Both the position numbers and the translations under genes were made by a program. Below the pieces are notes generated by a model that worked only from the letters and a program-made list of their open reading frames with translations, was not told the DNA's origin and made no database searches. A DNA stretch of 64,000 nucleotides from a bacterium (GTDB lineage Bacteria > Acidobacteriota > Thermoanaerobaculia > Multivoradales > J023): contig JAAELT010000333.1 of NCBI GenBank assembly GCA_024226315.1, positions 123,002 to 187,001 of the forward strand, in the 5' to 3' direction. Below are positions 48,808 to 56,088 of the stretch, one piece after another; position 1 is the stretch's first letter; the number at the start of each line of letters is the position of its first letter.

Positions 48808-49414
48808 CGTCCTCTGGACCGAGCTCCCGGTAGAGCCAGGCCTTCGCCGCCCGGGCGTCGTTGACGACGGTGGTTTTGGAAACGCCCAGCACCTCGGCCG
48901 TCTCGTCGATCGACAGACCGCCGAAGACCCGCAGCTCGGTCACCCGGGCCATGCGGGCGTCGAAGCGCTCGAGGCCGCGCAGCGCGTCGTCGAGGGCCAC
49001 CAGGTCGGCGGGGCGTCCCCGCGCCGGCAGGCTCGCCTCGTCGAGGCTGACCTGGTGCTCGCTGCCCCGCCGCTTGGCGTAGCGGCGACCGCGGGCGTGA
49101 TCGACCAGGACGCGGCGCATCATCTGCGCGGCGATGCCGAAGAACTGCGCCCGGTTCTTCCACTCGACGCGCTGTTGATCCACCAGCCGCACGTAGGCCT
49201 CGTGCACCAATGCCGTCGGCTGCAGAGTGTGGTCCGCGCGCTCGCGGCGCATGCGCCCACTCGCCAGTCGATGGAGCTCGTCGTAGACCAGGGGCATCAG
49301 TTCGTCCACCGCCGCCTGGTTGCCGTTGCTCCAAGCCAACAGCAACCGGGTCACCTCGGTCTGCGTAGGCACCACCGTCTGCGAAGGCACTTCTGTTTGA
49401 GAAGGCACGCCCAT
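48788..49414 (-). CDS. ECF-type RNA polymerase sigma factor
   Basis: 208 residues. Region 2 appears as VYDELHRLASGRMRRERADH, then TLQPTALVHEAYVRL. Region 4 is RVTELRVFGGLSIDETAEVL followed by VSKTTVVNDARAAKAWL. This is the ECF subgroup often encoded just before TPR kinases. The N terminus has a low-complexity repeat (PSQTEV, PSQTVV, PTQTEV). It probably directs transcription in response to the partner kinase; target promoters are unknown. Confidence 0.9.
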
Positions 49415-49466
49415 GTCGTCTCCACCTGCTTTGGTGGCTCGATGTTGTCAGCCCCCTGCCGGGGGA

Positions 49467-50843
49467 TCAAGCCGTCCTGGCCGGCAGCACGGCGCGCAGG
49501 ATGGCGTTGAGCGAGATGCCGAGGACGGTGGCGATGACCACGGAGTTGCTCAGCAGGAGGCGGGTCAAGGGGGCGAGGCCGGCCAGCCAGTCCGGATTCC
49601 TGGCCGCCGCGCTCGGCAGGGTGACGGCGGCGATCAGGGCGATGGCGGTGGTGAGCATGTAGACCTCGTCCTTCTCGCCGGTCGAGAGCAACCGCACCCC
49701 GGCCACGGCGATCATCCCGCAGACGACCAGGAAGACCGTGCCGACGATCGGCCGGGGGATGAGGATGAGAAGCGCCCCGACCTTGGGCGAGAGCCCGTAG
49801 AGCAGCAGGATGCCGGCGGCCACCTGGACCACCCGCCGGCTGGCCACCCGGGTGGTGGCGATCACTCCCGTGTTCTGGCTGTAGGTGGTGAGCGGGATGG
49901 CGCCGAAGAGGGGCGCCACGGCGGAAGAGATGCCTTCGACCGTGATGCCGCGGCGGATGTGACGGACGTTGTAGGTCACCCGCGAGACCGCGCAGGTGCC
50001 GGCATAGTCGCCGATCGACTCGGCGATCGAGCCCACGAAGCCGACCAGGATCCCGAACACCGCGCCGCCGACCAGCGTCCAGCCGAGGCCGGGTCCGCCG
50101 AAAGCAAACGGCCGCGGCAGGCCGAGCCAGGGGGTCTCGGCGATGGGCGTGAAGTCGGCGAGGCCGATAGCGGCGGCGCCGACGACGCCGAACAGCAGCA
50201 GGCTCAGGAGGATCGATCCGCGGGCCAGGAGCCCTAAGCCGAAACGGTAGCCCGCCACCGTGAGCAGGACGACCGACAGAGCGGTGAGGCCCGAGAGGGT
50301 GAGCATGGCGGGCCGGGTATCGGCGAACACCCAGCCCCCGGCGATCCGGGCCAGCGAGATTCCGATCGTGGTCACCACGATTCCGCACACGTAGGGAGGG
50401 AGAAAGCGGCGCAGTCGGGTGAGGATGCCGCTGGCGCCGACGGCGGCCTCGAAGAGGCCGCCGAGGAAGGCCCCCATCCACATCGCCGGCGCCCCGAAGA
50501 TGGCGCCCACCGAGGCCATCGCCCCGGTGTTGGTGGCCGAGGGCCCCATGACCGACGGCAAGCGGTGCCCCCAGGTGGCGTTGACGAAGGTGAAGACCCC
50601 CATCAGCGCCAGACAGGTCGAGATCATGTAGGCGGCCTGCGCGTCGCTGTAGCCCACCGCCTTCGCGACGACGAGCGGCAACACGTACGGCGAGACGTCG
50701 ACCAGCGTGTGCTGCCAGGCGTAGAGCAGCGTCTCCGCGGGCGGCGGGACGTCGTCGACCCCGAAGTGCGGCTCGAGGACCTCGAGGTCTTCCTCCCACA
50801 CCCGGGCGGGCGTTTCGGTGCCGGCCGTTTCGGTGCCAGACAT
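49467..50843 (-). CDS. NCS2-family nucleobase:cation symporter
   Basis: 458 residues with about twelve membrane helices and the NCS2 signature region (TYSQNTGVIATTRVASRRVV, then GLSPKVGALLILIPRPIVG). The family imports uracil, xanthine or uric acid with protons or sodium. Given ygfK and xdhA downstream in the window, a purine is a fair guess. The ATG at 50843 leads a Thr/Glu-rich cytoplasmic N terminus (GTETAGTETPARVWEEDL). The first 110 bases of this gene recur at 55.1 kb as a broken copy. Confidence 0.88.
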   Translation of the reverse strand: MSGTETAGTETPARVWEEDLEVLEPHFGVDDVPPPAETLLYAWQHTLVDVSPYVLPLVVAKAVGYSDAQAAYMISTCLALMGVFTFVNATWGHRLPSVMGPSATNTGAMASVGAIFGAPAMWMGAFLGGLFEAAVGASGILTRLRRFLPPYVCGIVVTTIGISLARIAGGWVFADTRPAMLTLSGLTALSVVLLTVAGYRFGLGLLARGSILLSLLLFGVVGAAAIGLADFTPIAETPWLGLPRPFAFGGPGLGWTLVGGAVFGILVGFVGSIAESIGDYAGTCAVSRVTYNVRHIRRGITVEGISSAVAPLFGAIPLTTYSQNTGVIATTRVASRRVVQVAAGILLLYGLSPKVGALLILIPRPIVGTVFLVVCGMIAVAGVRLLSTGEKDEVYMLTTAIALIAAVTLPSAAARNPDWLAGLAPLTRLLLSNSVVIATVLGISLNAILRAVLPARTA

Positions 50844-50903
50844 GGCCGGACTCTGTCGCAACCGGCCGCTCGAGGCAACCCACGGCTCGCCATCGCCTGC
50901 CGC

Positions 50904-51094
50904 GGCCATTGGCCATGAGCTTCACGACGCGGTCATCGAGCCTGCTGCCAATGGCCGAGAGCCTTCGGACCAGGTCATCGAGCCAGGTGCCATTGGCCGA
51001 GAGCTTTCGGACCAGGTCATCGAGCCAGGTGCCATTGGCCGAGAGCTTTCGGACCAGGTCATCGAGCCAGCTGCCATTGGCCGAGAGCTTTCAC
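50904..51094. repeat. tandem array of 42-bp units in a 450-bp gene-free gap
   Basis: About four and a half units of the type GAGAGCTTTCGGACCAGGTC followed by ATCGAGCCAGGTGCCATTGGCC. The last three are almost identical and the first more diverged. Two overlapping frames read through as 14-residue repeats, but with no supporting gene signals. The rest of the gap (50844-51294) holds nothing recognisable. Confidence 0.9.
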
Positions 51095-51294
51095 CCCGGC
51101 TTCCGCGCCGATTTCCCGCCGTTCGAGGGTTTCCAGCGTCGCTGGGCGGCTTCGTCGGCGTCCAGAGCCCTTCCTGGGTTCCCGCGTCGAATCTCCCGCC
51201 GTCCTACCGCTTCTATGGTGGCCCGAGCGGGATTCTCGACGGTTCGGGGTGTTTGAAGACGCCGATGGGAGATTCGCGATCGTCGGAGCGTGTT

Positions 51295-51723
51295 CTATGG
51301 ACCTGCCGGGACGCCGAGCACCGCGAACCCGCTGGCCCTCGCCGCCCGCCCCAGGGCACGGTCGTGAGTCGCGATGACCAACTCGGTCTGCGTCCGCTCA
51401 CTCCAGAGCATCGCGGTCGCCAGGTGAATGGCATCGAGAGTGCCGAGGGTGGTCGGTAGCGGCTGCGACGCACGTTCGAGGACCGCCCGCGTCGTCTCCA
51501 CGATCTCGATCGAGCGCATGAAGTGATACACAGCCTCCCGACGGCTGGCGATGATCGCCTCGGGTACGGATCTCTCGGTCCGCAATCGATCCAGAGTCCG
51601 CAGGCACTCGACTTCCGCCAGCGCGCTGACGACGCCGGCCGACACCTCCGGCCACTCGGCAAGCTGGTCGGTCTGACCCAGGACCAGGCGCAGGATCACC
51701 GACGCGTCGAGGTAGGCGATCAC
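51295..51723 (-). CDS. PIN-domain toxin (VapC-like)
   Basis: 142 residues with the PIN pattern: IAYLDASVILRLVLG (first Asp), SALAEVECLRTL (Glu), GTLDAIHLATAM and VIATHDRALGRAA (later Asp residues). VapC toxins are Mg-dependent RNases. The gene overlaps the upstream antitoxin by 4 bases (ATGA), the usual toxin-antitoxin arrangement. All acidic residues look present. Confidence 0.87.
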   Translation of the reverse strand: MIAYLDASVILRLVLGQTDQLAEWPEVSAGVVSALAEVECLRTLDRLRTERSVPEAIIASRREAVYHFMRSIEIVETTRAVLERASQPLPTTLGTLDAIHLATAMLWSERTQTELVIATHDRALGRAARASGFAVLGVPAGP

Positions 51724-51980
51724 CGATCGATCTGGCGTTCGGCCAGGAGCAGGTCCACGATGTCGATGTCGAGATCGAGTGGCTCCGGAAGCGGGATGTC
51801 GTGCAGAGCTGGCGCGTCCGGCGCAGGTTTGCGGACCCGGAACGACTCGTCCGGCTGATGGGGGACGATGTTGGCGATCGGCTGATCGCGATCCATGACG
51901 GTCACGGTATGCCCCTGGCGGACGGTTCTCAGATGTTGGCTGAGCTTCGCTTTCAGCTCGGCGATGCCCACGGCGCTCAT
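51720..51980 (-). CDS. Phd/YefM-type antitoxin
   Basis: 86 residues, starting SAVGIAELKAKLSQHLRTVRQG, then VTVMDRDQPIANIVP: the Phd/YefM DNA-binding fold. The acidic C terminus (PEPLDLDIDIVDLLLAERQ) would wrap the toxin. The start at 51980 gives the family N terminus; the frame extends upstream without support. It should repress its own promoter together with the PIN toxin. Confidence 0.85.
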   Translation of the reverse strand: MSAVGIAELKAKLSQHLRTVRQGHTVTVMDRDQPIANIVPHQPDESFRVRKPAPDAPALHDIPLPEPLDLDIDIVDLLLAERQIDR

Positions 51981-52165
51981 GACCTGATGATAGTCATGAA
52001 TGGTCATGAGGTCAAGCCGTGGGTTCGCCGGCCGCCAATGCCGTCTTTCGGGCGCAGACCGTCCGCGATGCCCGGATGCAGCCGGCCGAAGTGGCCGGCA
52101 CCTCCTTTCGCACCTCCTTTCCCTGGCGAAGATCCCACCCGAGCGCCAGTCGGCGGCTCCGCGGC

Positions 52166-52282
52166 CGCGGAAACGTCCCATGACTCTCAGGCGGCTTTGG
52201 GGCAAACGCGGAAACCCTGAATGAGTCTCAGGCAGCGGTTCCGCGTTCGCGGAAAAGCCAGATGAGTCTCTGGCACCTCGGC
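52166..52282. repeat. 41-bp interrupted repeat, nearly three units
   Basis: CGCGGAAA starts at 52166, 52207 and 52248, exactly 41 bases apart. Each is followed 6 bases later by ATGAGTCTCAGGC (first copy ATGACTCTCAGGC, third ATGAGTCTCTGGC). The 6- and 14-base stretches in between differ. It fills most of the 317-bp gap between the two toxin-antitoxin loci. Confidence 0.85.
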
Positions 52283-52297
52283 TGGCAGAGCGAGCCC

Positions 52298-52606
52298 TCA
52301 GGCCACTTCGCGGGCGCGAACGCGAGGCTCGATCGAGGGCCAGATCTCTCGCCGGGCGATCTTCAGGTCGTATCTCGACTGCAGGTTCAACCAGAATTGG
52401 GCGGAGACGCCGAAATACTTCTCCAGCCGCAGCGCGGTGTCCGCGGTGATCGTCCGCTTGCCGTTGATGATTTCGCTCAGTCGACCCGCGGGCACGTCGA
52501 GGTCTCGCGCCACGCGGTTCGAGCTGAGCTCCAGCGGAACCAGGAATTCCTCCTTCAGGATCTCGCCCGGAGTGATCGGCTCGAGACGCTGCTCGTTCTT
52601 ATCCAT
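52298..52606 (-). CDS. HigA-family antitoxin, apparently orphaned
   Basis: 102 residues of the XRE/HigA type: ITPGEILKEEFLVPLELSSN, VARDLDVPAGRLSEIINGKR, TITADTALRLEKYFGVSAQF, WLNLQSRYDL. AGGAAG precedes the ATG. The partner toxin gene expected immediately upstream is only a remnant (52636-52753), so this antitoxin probably has no functional toxin here. Confidence 0.88.
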   Translation of the reverse strand: MDKNEQRLEPITPGEILKEEFLVPLELSSNRVARDLDVPAGRLSEIINGKRTITADTALRLEKYFGVSAQFWLNLQSRYDLKIARREIWPSIEPRVRAREVA

Positions 52607-52635
52607 GATTTCTTCCTATGGTTTCCAACGAAGGC

Positions 52636-52753
52636 TCAGTGGTAGTCGACGATCTCCACATCGTAGGCGTCTCCTTCGACCCAACGGAAGCAGACGCGCC
52701 AACTGGTCGCCGAAGAGTCTCTCGGTGTCCTTGCGGCGAAACGACCGGATCAC
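52636..52753 (-). pseudogene. remnant of a HigB/RelE-type toxin gene
   Basis: Reading from GTG at 52753 gives VIRSFRRKDTERLFGDQLA, the usual N terminus of HigB. In another frame the end reads WRVCFRWVEGDAYDVEIVDY-His-stop, the usual C terminus. Between them about 50 residues and the frame are lost, leaving 118 bases instead of about 280. It lies 29 bases upstream of the higA-like gene, in the normal order. Confidence 0.8.
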
Positions 52754-53647
52754 TCGACAAGTGTATTACGCGTGGAGGAGACGTTAATACGTTAGGCGGA
52801 ACAGGGTTCGAGCCCTTGCCGGAACCGGAGGACGGGCGTGCCGGCGGAAGTGCGCTTCAGGGCGGCCGAGGTCGTGCGGCGAGCAACTCGGCAGGTCTCC
52901 ACGGCCAGACTTGACACTGGCGCGAACAGAGCGTACGTTTCAGGCGGTGCCAGGTATCGGCATACCGTCCGAACGAATGGCGCATCTGGCGGCGGGTCGA
53001 TCTCGAGTCGCCCAGGTCGGGGGAAAGTGATGTGATGATCATCTGTACGTACCCTGAAGACGATGAAGCCACCAGGCCGGGTGCGTCGTGGCCCGAGGGG
53101 TGCTCTACGGTTCGGTTGGCGAGAGAACGGGCTACGCCACTGAATCGGTTCCGCCGGAGGCCGGTGGGCCCTGGTCAGGCGGGTCTGGATCTCGCGGCCC
53201 GACGTGCCGGAGCTGCATCGGGTCGTGGGTGGAGGTGGATAGACCTGGTAACGTAGTGGATAGGTTTTTGGCAGGTGAAGCGGCGCTCGAGTGCGCCAGA
53301 GGCACAGCCGAGCTGATAGCGGATACGTATTCTGGGCGGCCGCCACATGGCCGCTTCGTGTTTGGAGCAAAATGGAAGGGTCTGTGAAAAACCCGAGAAC
53401 CACGGCTAACAAGGCGCTGCAGGCCATGCGCTTGCGCGCAGGACCTGAGCTTGGTCGTTCTGCGGCTGGTCAGATATCAGAGGTCGAACCAATGGCGACA
53501 CAATCGGAATTTCAGAGAGTAACTACATGGAGGCTGACCGCCTCAGTCATAAATCTCACCGCTGACCTAGAAGCTTGTCCGAGTACGTTGTCCTGAAGCC
53601 GAGACTCGAATCGAACCACTCACCGATTACTAATTGAGGAGACGACC
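52754..53647. other. about 890-bp region without a convincing gene
   Basis: Frames of 60-210 codons are open on both strands, but none has family features, ribosome sites or sensible composition. GTTAGGC near 52791 and GGCTAACAAGGCGCTGCAG near 53408 resemble the two ends of integron attC sites in the order that would bracket a cassette, but neither forms a complete attC. Confidence 0.4.
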
Positions 53648-54256
53648 ATGGCTAAAGAGAAGGCCCCGACAAAACCCCGGCCCGAGAGCCTGTTTGATCA
53701 GTTTCTCAAAGAGAAGAACGACCTTGCCGGCCTCTTGTCAGAGAACCTGAATCAGTATTTCGAACAGGAGAAGAAACCCGAGATTGAGCTGGTGCGCATC
53801 TATCTCAGGTCCTTTACCTCATCTCTGCAGAACGCTGGCACCGAACTCAAAAAGCAGTTCGTGATCGCGGATACCGAAACGCAGGCTCTCGTAGAGAGTC
53901 ATGTCAACAACACGAACGTCATCGGCCTGTTGTCAGGCACGAATGGCATGCTTAGAGAACGCAGAGGGGTCCTGGGGTTCCTCGAGAAAATCTTGCCGAT
54001 TTTGGAAATCGTCAAGAAGATAATTATCCAACTTATAGAACTCTTCCCAAACTTCTTGGAGAAGATTTTGAAGAAGATCATTTTGCCAATTCTGGAATTG
54101 GTCGAGAACCTCATCAAGCAGATCCTGGAACTCTTTTCACCGCAGCCCGTAACCTCGTATTTTCGTTCTGCGGAAATGGAGTTGCTTACAACGCACCCGC
54201 TCTGGAGAAGAATGCTGTTTGACACGGTCGAGACATCCGGCGCTGCGTCTCCTTGA
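53648..54256 (+). CDS. hypothetical protein with long amphipathic helices
   Basis: 202 residues with GAGGAG before the ATG and clearly lower GC than its neighbours. Residues about 1-100 are soluble and helical. Residues about 107-165 alternate hydrophobic and charged positions (FLEKILPILEIVKKIIIQLI, FPNFLEKILKKIILPILELV, NLIKQILELF), with an internal repeat of FLEKIL. Such helices can bind membranes, form pores or build coiled coils. No signal peptide is present and no family is recognised. Base composition and setting suggest horizontal acquisition. Confidence 0.65.
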   Translation: MAKEKAPTKPRPESLFDQFLKEKNDLAGLLSENLNQYFEQEKKPEIELVRIYLRSFTSSLQNAGTELKKQFVIADTETQALVESHVNNTNVIGLLSGTNGMLRERRGVLGFLEKILPILEIVKKIIIQLIELFPNFLEKILKKIILPILELVENLIKQILELFSPQPVTSYFRSAEMELLTTHPLWRRMLFDTVETSGAASP

Positions 54257-54452
54257 GGGAGATAGCGGTAGCAGAAAGCGAAAATCAAGAGGAAGAGCCG
54301 CAGAACAAGCAGAATCCAGCGAACGGCACCGTTGTTTGCTCGCTCTTGCCAGTCGAACGCACCGTGGCTTCGCTGGGAGTCAACTGCCGACTGTTGGGCC
54401 GTCGCTGATTCTGCCCTCCGTTGGGCCGCTACAGAATGAGTGATACGACCGT

Positions 54453-55040
54453 ATGGGACTGAGACTGAACTCGATGGGCGCTCTACTGATCCTCGCACTC
54501 GTCGGCTCTGACCTGGGTGCCGGCGAGCTCAGTTTCTCGGCTGTCCCAGTGTCCGACTCTGTATCCAAAGGTGACCCTGTGCTGGTTCGCGTTACTCTCA
54601 GCAACGATGCTGCGCTGGGAGCAGCTGAGCCTGTCTTCTTCGTCTTGGTGCCGAGGCTGGTCGTAGGGGCTCGGCCGATGCCCGAATGGCCCTACCTTCA
54701 AGTGACTTTCGAAGTCACTGACCCTGACGGCCGTCGGATGGAGGCCCAGCCGCCTCCGGAACTTGGCAAGCTGGCCGAGCCGCAGCTCAATTGGCTCGAG
54801 GAGCTTCACGCTGGGGAGTTCTTCGGCCGAACGGTTGATCTCTCCTCCGTCTGGATCGGTTTCCGGTTTCAGAAATCGGGCGCGTACACCATCCGCGCGA
54901 GACTATCGTGCGGAGCACGTCAGTGGCTCGATGCGTGGCTTCATCGTAACGGAACGAGCAGTGGTTCCTTGCCGTTCTCCTACGAGCATGTATTCGGTGG
55001 TTCCCTGGAGTCGGAGCCTCTACGGATTGTCGTCGAGTGA
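54453..55040 (+). CDS. secreted hypothetical protein with an Ig-like fold
   Basis: 195 residues with a signal peptide (LNSMGALLILALVGSDLGAG) and a beta-rich body (SVSKGDPVLVRVTLSND, LQVTFEVTDPDGRR, SGAYTIRARLSCG) typical of an Ig-like or intracellular-proteinase-inhibitor-like domain. I do not recognise the exact family. GC content is lower than in flanking core genes. Confidence 0.6.
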   Translation: MGLRLNSMGALLILALVGSDLGAGELSFSAVPVSDSVSKGDPVLVRVTLSNDAALGAAEPVFFVLVPRLVVGARPMPEWPYLQVTFEVTDPDGRRMEAQPPPELGKLAEPQLNWLEELHAGEFFGRTVDLSSVWIGFRFQKSGAYTIRARLSCGARQWLDAWLHRNGTSSGSLPFSYEHVFGGSLESEPLRIVVE

Positions 55041-55074
55041 CACTTGGCGAGCTCCAGGCGTGACGATGTGACGA

Positions 55075-55191
55075 TTAGATCTCCGCGGGCGGCGGGACGT
55101 CGTCGACCCCGAAGTGTGGCTCGAGGACCTCGAGGTCTTCTTCCCACACCCGGGCGGGCGTTTCGGTGCCGGCCGTTTCGGTGCCAGACAT
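55075..55191 (-). pseudogene. truncated 5' copy of the NCS2 permease gene
   Basis: The 38-codon frame matches the first 37 codons of the permease at 50.8 kb (MSGTETAGTETPARVWEEDL ... DDVPPPAE) with only a few base changes, then stops. Homology continues upstream of the ATG for about 20 bases (GGCCGGACTCTNTCGCAACCGG). The rest of the gene is absent. Confidence 0.9.
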
Positions 55192-55285
55192 GGCCGGACT
55201 CTCTCGCAACCGGCGGCACAAGGCAAGGCGTTGCCGAGCCGAGGGGGAAGGACCCATCCTCCCCCATACCGCGGTCTTTCGACCC

Positions 55286-55348
55286 CGCCAACTCTTCGTA
55301 GCCGGGATGCGGCCCGCGGCAGCCGGTACTCGGGGATCGCTCCGCCGA
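55286..55348 (-). other. short fragments resembling ygfK
   Basis: On the minus strand ALGGAIPEYRLPRA matches YgfK's MVGGAIPEYRLPQA, and about 31 of 35 bases agree. Just downstream HPGYEE matches the very C terminus of YgfK (TTCNTAGCCGGGATG on the plus strand). These pieces are far apart in the intact gene, so this looks like a patchwork. The remaining sequence up to 55500 holds nothing recognisable. Confidence 0.55.
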
Positions 55349-55500
55349 GCGCGCCTGGCACGAGACCAAGTCCTCGGCTCAGTCGAGCGCAGGACAGCGC
55401 CGTGCGCTTTGCGACGCTGCGCACGGCACGGCCAGGTCAGATTCCATTGGACAAAATGCCCGCAACCGTCACTGGTACTGATAGGAAGGGAACCGGACCT

Positions 55501-56088
55501 ATGGCAGAATCACCCATGGCGGCATCAGACGCGACCCTGGTCCGAGGCTCACTCGACGGCGACCGGGCCGCGTTCGCGCAGCTCTACGACCGGCGGGCGC
55601 GCCTGGTGCGCGCGGTCTGCTACGACACCACTCGCGACCGCCAGGCTGCGGCGGACCTCACCCAGGAGGTCTTCCTGCGGGCCTACGAGAGCCTGGCCAG
55701 GCTGCGCGAGCCGGGAAAGTTCGCTGCCTGGGTCACCGGCATCGCCCGCCAGGTCTGCCGGGAGTGGCGGCGCCGCCGTGGGAAGGAACGGTCTGGGATC
55801 AGCCGGCTGGCGGAGGGCACGGGGAATTCTCCATTTGCCCCCCTCCGGGGGGACCCCGGGAGTCCGGTGGTGCCGCAGCTTCTCGACGTCGAGATCCGGG
55901 AGTTGCGGGACGCCGTCGCGTCGCTGCCCGAGAAGGAGCGCCTTGCGCTCCACGCCTTCTACCTCCAGGAGCAGGACGTCGAGCAAGCCCGGCTGGTGGT
56001 CGGACTCTCCCGCTCGGGTTTCTACCACGTGCTCTCCTGCGCCCGCCGGCGCTTGAGGCCAAAGCTGCGCGGTCAGGAGGTGGCGTAA
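55501..56088 (+). CDS. ECF sigma factor paired with an anti-sigma gene
   Basis: 195 residues. Region 2 contains DRAAFAQLYDRRARLVRAVC, then DLTQEVFLRAYESL. Region 4 contains LPEKERLALHAFYLQEQDVE, then LSRSGFYHVLSCARRRL. The ATG at 55501 follows AGGAAGGG; another ATG lies at 55456. The linker between regions 2 and 4 contains PFAPLRGDPGSP, encoded by a GC palindrome also found in ygfK. The stop overlaps the start of the next gene (TAATG), typical of sigma/anti-sigma pairs. Confidence 0.87.
   Translation: MAESPMAASDATLVRGSLDGDRAAFAQLYDRRARLVRAVCYDTTRDRQAAADLTQEVFLRAYESLARLREPGKFAAWVTGIARQVCREWRRRRGKERSGISRLAEGTGNSPFAPLRGDPGSPVVPQLLDVEIRELRDAVASLPEKERLALHAFYLQEQDVEQARLVVGLSRSGFYHVLSCARRRLRPKLRGQEVA
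55834..55854. repeat. GC palindrome inserted in a coding region
   Basis: TTTGCCCCCCTCCGGGGGGAC lies within the sigma factor linker. A near-identical element is inside ygfK at 59664-59685 (CCCCCC-TTC-GGGGGG core), and a related one (GTCCCCCC/GGGGGAC) lies at 57598-57616 in the TPR-TonB gene. All keep the host reading frame open. Confidence 0.7.

Noticed and set aside
50904..51094. CRISPR array
   Set aside because: The whole 42-bp unit repeats with no unique spacers and there are no cas genes.
50818..51459. Protein with 14-residue tandem repeats read through the 42-bp array
   Set aside because: It is open in more than one frame simply because the unit length is a multiple of three; no ribosome site or codon bias supports it, and it overlaps the toxin gene.
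52166..52282. CRISPR-like repeat-spacer array
   Set aside because: Fixed blocks are only 8 and 13 bases and occur twice per unit; there are under three units and no cas genes.
52795..52825. tRNA fragment (T-arm-like CAGGGTTCGAGCCCTTG)
   Set aside because: No acceptor, D or anticodon stems can be built around it.
52792..53427. Minus-strand 211-codon frame
   Set aside because: Its translation is Pro/Arg-rich low-quality sequence with no family features and no ribosome site.
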